Assembly: GCF_003935895.2 (NCBI RefSeq)
Contig: NZ_CP054058.1
Coordinates: 4,135,177-4,199,176 of the forward strand
Direction of reading: 5' to 3'
DNA: 64,000 nucleotides
Source: Scandinavium goeteborgense
GTDB lineage: Bacteria; Pseudomonadota; Gammaproteobacteria; Enterobacterales; Enterobacteriaceae
Part shown: piece after piece, positions 20,130 to 28,718 of the stretch
Numbering within the stretch: position 1 is the first letter of the stretch
How the letters are laid out: each line of letters opens with the position of its first letter
The notes under the pieces: model-generated
Database searches by the model: none
Told to the model about the DNA's origin: nothing
The model's input: only the letters and a program-made list of their open reading frames with translations
Program-made: the position numbers and the translations under genes

Positions 20130-21176
20130 TCAAAACGATCCACTCGATCCCATTTTCCCAAGCGTATCTGAAAGCGAAAACAACGCGGCAAAAACCCAGA
20201 TAACGCTCCCACCGAGAACTAAAGTCGACAATGATTTCAATACACCGGATAACTTAAGAATATATGACCTCACATTTTCCCTCGACTTATTTGAAACTGA
20301 GTTAAGCACTTCATTAAAAGAAGGGAGTCCGGCATAGAGACTGATATTCAGCAATGTTTCCGCGCCAAACAACCCTGTATTAAGTGCTTCCCCATAGCCC
20401 ATTCCGGTCGCCATATTTTCACGCATACGATTAATATGATATCTTAACCATTTATTCGAGTTTAGTAATATAATTGCCAAGCCGTCATTAAGCGGGATGT
20501 TGTTTTTTAACATCAACGCCAAGTTGTTAAGGAAAATTGATGCCGCGATTTGCTTATATGTCGAGAAGGGAAGAATGCGATCGACAACTTTATTTCTTAA
20601 AGGGCCGCAAAGATTAGTCAGCAGTAACTTTATAATTATCACGGCAACAACAACCCATGCTAATATATACATCCATAAACCAGCCGCCAGCGCTTGCCCA
20701 AAGCTATACAAGACCTGTGTTACTTTTGGCCATTTATTCACTGGAACCACACTTTCAAAAGCGGGGAAGACTTTTAACGCATAGCCTGAAATTACAACCA
20801 GAGAAATAATAAACATTATAATAGGGAAGGTGACTGAGGACAGGATTTTACTTTTCAGCTCGCTGTTATAAGTTATAACATTTACAAGCGTCATAAAACC
20901 ATCGGCCAAACTCCCACTTTGTTCAGCGGCATTAATCACGCTGAGCTCACTTTGTGGAACTAAACCCTCGAAGATAATAGCAATGGAAGCTCCGGCCAGT
21001 CCGGCTTCCATATTTTTCGTAAGGAGCCCCACTTTAGCGGCGAAACCATTCCCTAATAAACTTTTACCTTCATGCTGCAATTTAAGCAATGAATCATAAA
21101 GTGGCAACTCGGTTGCGATCATATCGGCACAGAATTTGTATAAGTAAAGTCGTTGTTTTTTACTGAATTTTCCCAA
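20130..21176 (-). CDS. Type IVb pilus inner-membrane platform protein (CofI/TcpE, GspF family)
   Basis: A 348-aa protein with the duplicated F-domain layout: cytoplasmic helical half (about 10-110), hydrophobic pair (about 115-185), second F half (about 200-300) and a C-terminal span. It organises pilin extraction by the ATPase. The likely start is TTG at 21176, overlapping the ATPase gene by 17 nt. It is chosen because GGAGGTGATCC lies immediately upstream, an 11-base perfect match to the anti-Shine-Dalgarno tail of 16S rRNA. An unusually strong site next to a weak start codon suggests tuned translation. Confidence 0.88.
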   Translation of the reverse strand: MGKFSKKQRLYLYKFCADMIATELPLYDSLLKLQHEGKSLLGNGFAAKVGLLTKNMEAGLAGASIAIIFEGLVPQSELSVINAAEQSGSLADGFMTLVNVITYNSELKSKILSSVTFPIIMFIISLVVISGYALKVFPAFESVVPVNKWPKVTQVLYSFGQALAAGLWMYILAWVVVAVIIIKLLLTNLCGPLRNKVVDRILPFSTYKQIAASIFLNNLALMLKNNIPLNDGLAIILLNSNKWLRYHINRMRENMATGMGYGEALNTGLFGAETLLNISLYAGLPSFNEVLNSVSNKSRENVRSYILKLSGVLKSLSTLVLGGSVIWVFAALFSLSDTLGKMGSSGSF

Positions 21177-22689
21177 GGATCACCTCCATATCTTCCTGTT
21201 CTATATCGCCAAATTCCATAGAAAACCACGTGGCACAAACGCGTCCACGGAACACTTCAGCAAATACTTTTTCTTTAATCTCAAATCCTTCACTAATTCC
21301 AGGGGCGGTGATACGTTTTTTTCGCCAAAATGTATAAACCTGTAGCCACGCTTCTCGTGAGATTGCTTCCATTTCATCGTAGGTAGGGCGCATATATTCC
21401 ATAACCAGTTGCCTACCGCTTATCCCGGTACGTTTACAGTGGTCACAACCAGAATCATTTTGTTCATACAGATTTACGGACTTTCCACCGAAGCTCATCT
21501 CGATGGGCTTTCGGCAATGCGTGCAGATAACAGGCACCAGCTTCTGGCACTGAAGCCCTGCGACAAAACCTGGCGTGGATAATTTGTCTTTGGTAATCCC
21601 CATCGCAGATAGACGCTGAAGCAGTGATACAATGTTCCCGGCGTGCACGGTGGTAAAGCAGTAGTGACCACTTTCAACGGCCCCTGCCAGAGCATTCGCG
21701 GATATGTTATCGCGAATTTCCCCAACCATCAGAACATCCGGATCGCGGCGCAACGCGGATTTGATTGCTGAGTGGAAACCACCGCCATCGGTGCTTAAAA
21801 CCGAACTCTGTTTAGCGCCGTAGATTTGATATTCAACCGGGTCTTCAACGGTTAAAAAACATCCACGGTCCCCGTAGCGATTAATCTGCAACCACTCCAT
21901 CAAATTTTTCAGGGTAGTTGATTTTCCTGAACCGGTGGTGCCAGCAATAATATAAGCACCATAAGGGTTACTGAGGATTTTCTTCAGATCGTCTAATTCT
22001 TCTGAAGAAACCCCCAGCTTATCCAGATTGGCAATAGAACCTTTCGCCATCCCTGCTGGGATGATACGCAATACTGCGTGGTAACAATCCGCTGTTTCGC
22101 CAAAAACAGGGAAATGAGCGTAGCGAAAACGAAAACTGCGTTTATTTAAGGTATAGAGAATGTTTGCACTTTGGGGTATGGTCCGGTTCCAGGTGGTATC
22201 CCGCATCGTTGCCTGCACGTTATATAACACGAACACCAGCTCATCACATTTGCTGGAAGGCATTTGCATCATCGGCATCAGGAGTCCATTCACCCGAACT
22301 TCAAATTGAGCAATGATATCATTTCGCGTGATATGCAGGTCGCTTGCCCCCATTTTCACTGCATCCAGTAAAATCGACTCCAGCTCTTTTTGCGTTTCGC
22401 TAATATCCAGAGCAACCCGCCGTTGCTTCTGCAAAGAGACAAGTTCAAAAACCTTAAAATAAACAGCCTCATTAACACCCGCAATCCCCACCACATTATG
22501 TCGATAAACATCGTTTAGCTTGCGAAGTTCATACTGAAGAATATGTAATTCATCGATCAACGAACGTTTTGAAACGAGAAAATCCTGCTCACCCAGTCGG
22601 CCGATGAGTATCCGCTCCTCTATTTCTGAAAAAATCCACTCGCCATTATGGATGGCTTCTTCCGTTAATCTGACAAAATCGAATATCAC
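21160..22689 (-). CDS. Type IVb pilus assembly ATPase (CofH/TcpT, GspE family)
   Basis: A 509-aa cytoplasmic secretion ATPase. Walker A GTTGSGKST is at 250-258, the Asp box VEDPVEY near 281, Walker B DVLMVGE near 318, and the His box region includes TTVHAGN. A C-terminal zinc site is formed by C389/C392 and C415/C418, typical of assembly rather than retraction ATPases. No second, PilT-like ATPase gene is present. The start is GTG at 22689, overlapping the stop of the preceding gene by 4 nt. Confidence 0.94.
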   Translation of the reverse strand: MIFDFVRLTEEAIHNGEWIFSEIEERILIGRLGEQDFLVSKRSLIDELHILQYELRKLNDVYRHNVVGIAGVNEAVYFKVFELVSLQKQRRVALDISETQKELESILLDAVKMGASDLHITRNDIIAQFEVRVNGLLMPMMQMPSSKCDELVFVLYNVQATMRDTTWNRTIPQSANILYTLNKRSFRFRYAHFPVFGETADCYHAVLRIIPAGMAKGSIANLDKLGVSSEELDDLKKILSNPYGAYIIAGTTGSGKSTTLKNLMEWLQINRYGDRGCFLTVEDPVEYQIYGAKQSSVLSTDGGGFHSAIKSALRRDPDVLMVGEIRDNISANALAGAVESGHYCFTTVHAGNIVSLLQRLSAMGITKDKLSTPGFVAGLQCQKLVPVICTHCRKPIEMSFGGKSVNLYEQNDSGCDHCKRTGISGRQLVMEYMRPTYDEMEAISREAWLQVYTFWRKKRITAPGISEGFEIKEKVFAEVFRGRVCATWFSMEFGDIEQEDMEVILGKIQ

Positions 22690-23198
22690 CGCAGCACTTC
22701 CTTCACAATGGCATTTTTGATGCCACTTCCTTGTTGAACGGTATACTCCTTCCCGTTTGCCGGAAATACTTCACCTGGGCGAACAAAGATTGTTTTATCG
22801 CCAACTGAGATTGCAGCACGGGTAATGCCGGCAAGTTGTGAAAGCATCAGAATTTTAGGCTCACCACTATATTTCACTTCGGTGGGACTTTTTTTATCCT
22901 TATCCTCTGTAGCAGGTGCAGAATACGGCGTCATCAGGGGTGATGAGACTAGCTCTGCTGCCTCGCTTTTAAGCTTTGCCATTTCAAGACGCAACTTCGC
23001 CAGTTCAACTTCTTGCGACAGGCGACGCTGCGTCTGGTTATAGGAAAAATCATCCTCAACGATTTTTGAAATGTGGTCCTGAATCGGCGCAGGTACAACT
23101 TCCGGCTCGCCACTGACCTTACTGCCTTCAGCAAAGCCTGCTGAAGATATTAAAGACATCAATAACATAATAGCTGCTCTCAAATTCCAGTTTTGCAT
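22686..23198 (-). CDS. Type IVb pilus protein, CofG/TcpS/PilP-like
   Basis: A 170-aa periplasmic protein with a signal peptide (about 1-23), a coiled-coil segment rich in K, E, L and A (about 50-85) and a small C-terminal beta domain (about 110-170). In related systems this component joins the inner-membrane subcomplex to the secretin. It overlaps the preceding gene by 19 nt and the ATPase gene by 4 nt. Assignment rests on operon position and architecture rather than a diagnostic motif. Confidence 0.7.
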   Translation of the reverse strand: MQNWNLRAAIMLLMSLISSAGFAEGSKVSGEPEVVPAPIQDHISKIVEDDFSYNQTQRRLSQEVELAKLRLEMAKLKSEAAELVSSPLMTPYSAPATEDKDKKSPTEVKYSGEPKILMLSQLAGITRAAISVGDKTIFVRPGEVFPANGKEYTVQQGSGIKNAIVKEVLR

Positions 23199-24034
23199 AC
23201 AATGACTCCCGATATTTTTTTTGCTTTCACACTATCAATTTTTTGGACAATAAAAGCATCACTATATGCCTGACGCCCAAAGAGACTTGCCAGATAGAGT
23301 AATTTACTATTATCCTTGGGATCTAATTTAGGAAACTTCATTGACCACTTTATGAAGTTAAATTTAAACAACGTCGCTCTACCTTTTAATGCAAGTGCTT
23401 TCTCCTTTTCAATCACTTTGGAGGATGGTGGCGAATCTATTTTTATTTCCCATTCGCTCGCCATTATTGTATTCCATGAGTAAATATAACCCAGAATATC
23501 TCCGCATGAATATTTCAATCCGTTATTGTTTTTTTTCTTATACTGCACAAGCACATCATTATTATTCAGCCCCGATTCAATATTGGTAAAATCAAACCCT
23601 TTCGGTGAAAAATTAGAAGTGTAACTCTCTCCCCAAAATGTTTTTTGCATTACAGAAAACGTGCGATTCTTGCCAAGCTGATAATTAAAGGAGCAGGTAC
23701 GTGAGTCACAAATAAATGTTTCATTTGTGTAACTAAACTTATTCAATAACTCATAGCTCGCAACTATCTCAGTCAATAATGAGATCAGTTTCGGGATGCT
23801 ACCTCCCGACAAAGATGCCAAATAAAAAGCATCAACTTCTTTGATATCTCGCGATAACTGTTCATCTTGCTGACGTTTCATTTCGGCAACAGCTAATGCA
23901 GGCTTATGAACAAAATAATACCATCCTCCTGAACCGACAGTCATAATTAACAATATAATAACGATAACAATACCCACTATCTTTTTCCTTGACATGGGTT
24001 TTGTATTTTTCCGAAGCTGTAAGCCCTTAATCAT
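23180..24034 (-). CDS. Type IVb pilus protein, CofF/TcpD-like
   Basis: A 284-aa bitopic protein with a basic N-terminus, one membrane helix (about 17-37; IVGIVIVIILLIMTVGSGG) and a periplasmic domain. Four cysteines are paired by spacing (CDSRTC, and two later). With the preceding CofE-like protein it corresponds to the two halves of plasmid R64-type PilO, which has a cytoplasmic domain, one span and a periplasmic domain. It begins 3 nt after the preceding stop. Confidence 0.7.
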   Translation of the reverse strand: MIKGLQLRKNTKPMSRKKIVGIVIVIILLIMTVGSGGWYYFVHKPALAVAEMKRQQDEQLSRDIKEVDAFYLASLSGGSIPKLISLLTEIVASYELLNKFSYTNETFICDSRTCSFNYQLGKNRTFSVMQKTFWGESYTSNFSPKGFDFTNIESGLNNNDVLVQYKKKNNNGLKYSCGDILGYIYSWNTIMASEWEIKIDSPPSSKVIEKEKALALKGRATLFKFNFIKWSMKFPKLDPKDNSKLLYLASLFGRQAYSDAFIVQKIDSVKAKKISGVIVCKTGI

Positions 24035-24037
24035 AAA

Positions 24038-24604
24038 TTAGCCTGCTATTATGCTATACAGAAAAATAGCTGAGGCGATCAGTAAAACCAGCACCCCCAC
24101 CCCTACGCCGACCCAAAACAGGCGCTGCTTCCTTTTATAAATGAGCTGTTTCGCCTCGCAGGATTCTATGATCCGTTCGAATTGCGCAGCAGTCACTTCA
24201 CTGATGTTAAGGGTAGAAAATCGTGAGTCAGGCAGCAGGTTAAGCATTTCATTAAAAAATGCTTCACTGACGATACAATCCGTTCCACTAACAATCACCC
24301 CATTACAAATAATTAAGAAATAATTCTGGTTCTCTGCCAACCTGACATAATAGATACCATCTCCTAATAAATTACGGAGATGTACTGCAAAAGGTTCACA
24401 GCCAGGCGCGGTATTCCCTGAATAGCCAACGAGATTTTGTTGATCCCCTTGGGTTGCATCATCATTGGCAATGTAGACATACATGCGATGACTACGACGA
24501 ACAGTGTCCATCCATTTGCTATATCCCAAATCTCGATCATTAAGGGTCGGTGAATCCCAAATAAGTTCTGTCAGGATATTTTTCTTCGAAAGCGTATTGA
24601 GCAT
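24038..24604 (-). CDS. Type IVb pilus protein, CofE/TcpR-like
   Basis: A 188-aa protein with a soluble, probably cytoplasmic N-terminal domain and a C-terminal membrane helix (about 163-187; GVGVGVLVLLIASAIFLYS). No enzymatic motif is seen. The layout and position match the BfpL/PilM-like recruitment components of type IVb pili, named CofE or TcpR in the nearest clusters. GGGG precedes the ATG. Confidence 0.68.
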   Translation of the reverse strand: MLNTLSKKNILTELIWDSPTLNDRDLGYSKWMDTVRRSHRMYVYIANDDATQGDQQNLVGYSGNTAPGCEPFAVHLRNLLGDGIYYVRLAENQNYFLIICNGVIVSGTDCIVSEAFFNEMLNLLPDSRFSTLNISEVTAAQFERIIESCEAKQLIYKRKQRLFWVGVGVGVLVLLIASAIFLYSIIAG

Positions 24605-24620
24605 TAGTTTACCCCATCCA

Positions 24621-26066
24621 CTAACGATTCAACGGTGCACGGTAATAGTCGATACCAACGACCATGACGACAGTGATTTCGCCATTGGATTTATTATCGC
24701 CATACCCTAAAACCTGATACTGAGAACCTTCGGTTGAGATTTCTGCTTCATATCTCGCCACCATCAATAAACTCCCGGCATCAATCGCAGCAGAGTTAAA
24801 CATTTCTGTCGTAGTTACATTGGGCAACTGAACAGTATCAAAAGTATCAATTGAGTTAAGTTGGCTTTTGGTAAAACCACTGGTGACTTCTACCCGCCCA
24901 TCAGTCATTACTCTTGGTGTAATAATGAAACTGGTACCAGTAACAATTTCAGAAGTTTCAACTTCAATATCTTCTTCACCTGTATCATTGTTGACTGTGC
25001 GGGTTCGCCCAGATACGTAGTACTGTGAGTTAGTCATATTCAAAGGAATGGGCGTATTATTGCGTGTAACGAATGAGCCACTCTGTAACACCTTACTCCC
25101 GGTAAGCTTGTACAGGGCGTTGAGCTTGGCATCCACGCTAAATGCGCGATCGGTTCCTAACGCTACGCTAGCACCGCCTCCCAGCATATCCATCAATTCC
25201 TGGCTATCAATAACAATGCTGCTGCCCCCATCCGTATAGTTCATATTCAGGCCAGCGCCATATTCTTGCATTTTATTTTTATCTAGGGTAAATATCTTAT
25301 ATGACACAACAAACTGGCGATTGTTATCGCCTTGATATCTTTTAAGAACATTATTTAATGCGTTATATTCAGAAGGCCTTCCGGTCATAGTAATTGTTGA
25401 AGCATCTTTAAATATGCTATATAGTCCGCTGGATACATATTTCTTCGCCATATCTTCCACATCATTCCAAAAAGATGACTCAAATTTAGTTTCAGATTTT
25501 CCAGTCATCCCGCCGCCCTCTACTCCGTCATTAGAGAGTTCAAGCTTGGCCTCATATTTGCTGTCCTCACCATAATAATCAAGTTTAATGGCGTAAACGC
25601 CATAAGCGCTGACAGTAAGAATATCATTCTCATCCAAAACGGTATTGACATCATATAATGCGGAGATATAACGCATGAACTCATCAAATGAACCATTGAA
25701 ACTGACACTATGATTACCCAAGCTTATCGTTTCATCGTTTTTCCCTCCGGGAACCTTATTATTAACCCGATGACTAACACCAGTTTGGGCGAGGACAACA
25801 TCAAGCACGGTATTAATATCAGCAGGCTCATAAGAGTTGATTGTCACATTTTTGGCCAACAGACTCTGTCGTTTAGCGCTATAATCAACCTTTTTACCCA
25901 AATAGGCCTCATCAAATTTAACATAGGGCTGTGCTTTCATCTGATCCACACTTTTAGCACCAGGCAAAGAATCTTTAACTTGCGAGCGACCATACTCCTT
26001 ATCAAATTCCTGAGCACACCCCTGTAGCAATAAAAACAATAGACTGACAACAATTTTTATTTTCAT
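24621..26066 (-). CDS. Type IVb pilus lipoprotein secretin (CofD/TcpC/PilN family)
   Basis: A 481-aa outer-membrane secretin through which the pilus exits. The lipobox LLQGC gives Cys17. An N-terminal N-domain region (about 70-220) precedes the secretin domain (about 230-470), with GSFVTRNNTPIPLNMTNSQY and TGTSFIITPRVMTDGRV as recognisable secretin-core patterns. Lipidation is the hallmark of the type IVb group, which can often multimerise with less help from a pilotin. It is separated by 25 nt from the TcpQ-like gene upstream. Confidence 0.93.
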   Translation of the reverse strand: MKIKIVVSLLFLLLQGCAQEFDKEYGRSQVKDSLPGAKSVDQMKAQPYVKFDEAYLGKKVDYSAKRQSLLAKNVTINSYEPADINTVLDVVLAQTGVSHRVNNKVPGGKNDETISLGNHSVSFNGSFDEFMRYISALYDVNTVLDENDILTVSAYGVYAIKLDYYGEDSKYEAKLELSNDGVEGGGMTGKSETKFESSFWNDVEDMAKKYVSSGLYSIFKDASTITMTGRPSEYNALNNVLKRYQGDNNRQFVVSYKIFTLDKNKMQEYGAGLNMNYTDGGSSIVIDSQELMDMLGGGASVALGTDRAFSVDAKLNALYKLTGSKVLQSGSFVTRNNTPIPLNMTNSQYYVSGRTRTVNNDTGEEDIEVETSEIVTGTSFIITPRVMTDGRVEVTSGFTKSQLNSIDTFDTVQLPNVTTTEMFNSAAIDAGSLLMVARYEAEISTEGSQYQVLGYGDNKSNGEITVVMVVGIDYYRAPLNR

Positions 26067-26091
26067 AAAACCTATCCCTGAAAATTATCCG

Positions 26092-26871
26092 TTACATATC
26101 ATCAATGAGTAAAACGTGATTCTTCTGATAGTTTTTTATGATCAGACCATAATTCTCAGAAGCAAAAAGTCTACCTAACGCAGTTAACACTTCATCATTG
26201 TCTTTGCCAGTTAAAACGATTGGGCTGTAAATAAGATAATCACTCTTGCTTCGCCATAGCAGTTTAAATCCTGACCTTTCTGCCCATGTCTTGATATCCT
26301 GGCTAAGCAAATTCCCGCTATTTAGCACCAACGTGATAGAGGTAGGAGTAGGGGCGGAATAATTGGGTGAAGTATTCGTGAATGGATTCTGCGTGTTTTT
26401 ACCACTGGCGGGTGCATAGGTAACAGGCGTTGTAATAGAAGAGGGCTTAATGGCCACTGGAACCGGCACCGCAGCAATGACGACTTTTTGGGGAGTCGGC
26501 TTAGAGAGGGATAAAGTTGAAGTCTGACTCACAGGCTTTACTGCAGCTATTACCGGAGCCGGCACAATGGTTGTCGTGATGGGTTTAGGCTCAGGCTTAG
26601 CCATTGTAACCGGTACAGATGAACTGGCCCTTTGATCCGGAGTAGCAACCGGTGGGGGCTGAGTGAGATAAGACGTAGAGGGTTTATTGCCTAATGTTAC
26701 CGCATCAGCTGACGGAGTAGTGGCTGTCGCTACAGTTGTGAGCTCGGGTTCGGCAACCAGGACCGAATTTGACTCACTTTTCAATTGTGGCTCGGCATTG
26801 ACCAACGCCTGCGCAGTCGGAATCATTACCAGGGTTATAGCCCACACTAGCGGCATTATTTTAACTTTCAT
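26092..26871 (-). CDS. TcpQ/CofC-like secretin partner
   Basis: A 259-aa secreted protein with a signal peptide (about 1-22), a long Pro/Thr/Val-rich linker (about 45-165, many PxP and KP repeats) and a C-terminal TcpQ-type domain (about 175-259). In TCP, TcpQ stabilises and localises the secretin TcpC. The extended proline-rich linker could span the periplasm or peptidoglycan. With EF-P and its modification enzymes nearby, note that this gene has few runs of three or more prolines (PPP once). Confidence 0.78.
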   Translation of the reverse strand: MKVKIMPLVWAITLVMIPTAQALVNAEPQLKSESNSVLVAEPELTTVATATTPSADAVTLGNKPSTSYLTQPPPVATPDQRASSSVPVTMAKPEPKPITTTIVPAPVIAAVKPVSQTSTLSLSKPTPQKVVIAAVPVPVAIKPSSITTPVTYAPASGKNTQNPFTNTSPNYSAPTPTSITLVLNSGNLLSQDIKTWAERSGFKLLWRSKSDYLIYSPIVLTGKDNDEVLTALGRLFASENYGLIIKNYQKNHVLLIDDM

Positions 26872-26919
26872 TTAATTTCATCCTAAAATTTAACTAAAAT
26901 ATCTCTCCAAATACCTCGA

Positions 26920-28638
26920 TTAAGGACTTATCTTCGGTGGCCTAGCTCCATTCCCACCATCCTCCCAGTCAGGTTGTGGAATTGAACTGCACCACGAAGT
27001 CAGAACGACAGAGAGTGAGCTGGGGTTAATCACACTTTTCCCTTTACCACTAGCATTGTCATAGACGCCCGTGGTCGCGCTGATGATCCAGTAGGCACCT
27101 TTATAATCATCGGCAATCTTGCTCGGTTTCTCGAGGTTGACTTGTATTGCCACGCCGCTGAGATGGTCCAATAACCCATTCGCTGCCGTTCTGTTTTCGC
27201 CGCTGTTAATAAAATCCGCAAAATCACCAGTATTGGACGTCGATCCATCACTGCTCTCATCTTTCCCGGTATCTGCAGCAATAGAAGAAATAGAGGCGAC
27301 CATTCTTGGCATTAGTTTTTTCTTAGTTAACAGATTAGGATTATCACGATCGGGAGGTAGCGTTGGGCAAGGCTGCGCAGGCAATTGAATGCTCCCCGGT
27401 TCATCAGCCACATCTGCTGAATAGCTTTCAGGATCGTCGATCACTACACTGTTGCTAGCCTTTGTGTTGCCAAAAGACTCATAGGTGATAACAGGGTTGG
27501 TCATTAATGCTTGCTCAAACTTACCCGTTTGGGAGTTAAATACCTCGCCTTCGAAGACCACATTTGCCATTAACGTCCCGGTCACCAGGCCGTCTTTATC
27601 TGCGGGATCTATCGTTTTAGCGGTTAAATGCATAACGCCATCTTCATCATTTCGCCCTTTGCTATCGTCATCAACCTTAAGGCAGTGAGTCATCGTGCTT
27701 GTCGTTGAATTCCAGCAGAGTGCGTCAGCGCCCACGGAACCATCAGATTTCAGATATTTACCCACCCCTGCGTCGAAGCTGAACCGAATACCAAGCTGCT
27801 GTTTATCTCTGAAAGACTCCATGTTTTTAGTAAAATTGTCGTAAGAAAGAACTTTCCCTTCACTATTTTTTAAGAGTGCCCATCCGTTGCCGTAGCCATT
27901 TGTATTCCTGGCTGCGGATGCAGCGCCTGAATTTCGATAGACAACATCAGCGCGACTGTACGATAAACCGTAATGGGAAAATGCTTTGGAAAAAGCGCTT
28001 GAATAATTGCCCACATTGAACTTATCGAGGTCCTTACTAGCTAAGGAACCCGAGTCAAAACGAACGAAAAAGTCGACTCGTCGAATTAAAAGTGCTCCTG
28101 AATCGCCGACCAGATCGACGCGCTCAAGCATTAGAGGATAATCATCTTTATTTTTCTGTTGTTCACAGTTCAAATAATCTTCAAAAAAGTCTTCTTTTGC
28201 AACTTTTACGGAGGATGACTTTCCACAACTTTTACTGGTGTAATACCCACGAGATTGATCGTTATCCCATTGTAAATAACTATTGTCATTATCCAGAGAA
28301 AGATCGTCATCGATATCATTAGAGGTGCGGGATACATAAGCTTTTGCTCGAGTGTCCGTGTCACTGAGAGATTTGTTCTCTGCATCATAGAGTGGGTTAG
28401 GGATAAAAGTATCATCCTCAAGACGAATGTCATCTTCATTAACAAATTCTAATAACCCATAAATATCACGAACTATCATGCTGGCTAAATGCTCACGCCC
28501 TAACTCTTCCATTTGCTTTCTTTTATATACGGTAAAAGTCGCAAGAATTGCCCCCATGATACCCATCACAACAATCATCTCAAGCAGGGTAAATCCTTTA
28601 TTGCCTTTTATCGTTAACATATTCGTTCTCATAGACAA
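26920..28638 (-). CDS. Long minor pilin, CofB/TcpB-like
   Basis: A 572-aa protein with a class III-type leader cut before Phe (NKG / FTLLEMIVVMGIMG) and the conserved Glu at +5. Then comes a helix typical of pilins and a long extracellular part. CofB (about 520 aa) forms a trimeric tip that starts assembly and binds the secreted CofJ. Here the C-terminal third is Ser/Asp/Asn-rich, and I see no H-type lectin signature, so receptor binding may differ. The start could be TTG at 28638 (7 nt from AGGGGG) or ATG at 28632. The product ends in a Pro/Gly-rich tail. Confidence 0.82.
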   Translation of the reverse strand: MSMRTNMLTIKGNKGFTLLEMIVVMGIMGAILATFTVYKRKQMEELGREHLASMIVRDIYGLLEFVNEDDIRLEDDTFIPNPLYDAENKSLSDTDTRAKAYVSRTSNDIDDDLSLDNDNSYLQWDNDQSRGYYTSKSCGKSSSVKVAKEDFFEDYLNCEQQKNKDDYPLMLERVDLVGDSGALLIRRVDFFVRFDSGSLASKDLDKFNVGNYSSAFSKAFSHYGLSYSRADVVYRNSGAASAARNTNGYGNGWALLKNSEGKVLSYDNFTKNMESFRDKQQLGIRFSFDAGVGKYLKSDGSVGADALCWNSTTSTMTHCLKVDDDSKGRNDEDGVMHLTAKTIDPADKDGLVTGTLMANVVFEGEVFNSQTGKFEQALMTNPVITYESFGNTKASNSVVIDDPESYSADVADEPGSIQLPAQPCPTLPPDRDNPNLLTKKKLMPRMVASISSIAADTGKDESSDGSTSNTGDFADFINSGENRTAANGLLDHLSGVAIQVNLEKPSKIADDYKGAYWIISATTGVYDNASGKGKSVINPSSLSVVLTSWCSSIPQPDWEDGGNGARPPKISP

Positions 28639-28645
28639 TCAAATA

Positions 28646-28672
28646 CCCCCTAACTTTGTTAAGCTTCGGGGG
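28646..28672 (-). promoter_or_regulatory. Intercistronic stem-loop between major and minor pilin
   Basis: On the minus strand CCCCC pairs with the GGGGG that is also the Shine-Dalgarno of the minor pilin gene, with an inner TAAC/GTTA stem (28651-28661) and a one-sided bulge. It has no T-run. It could protect the abundant pilin mRNA, lower translation of the minor pilin, or both. Just upstream, GCTAATTTA is tandemly duplicated (28693-28710). Confidence 0.45.
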
Positions 28673-28718
28673 GCAAGGTTTTAAGAAATTAAGCTAATTT
28701 AGCTAATTTAATACCCTA

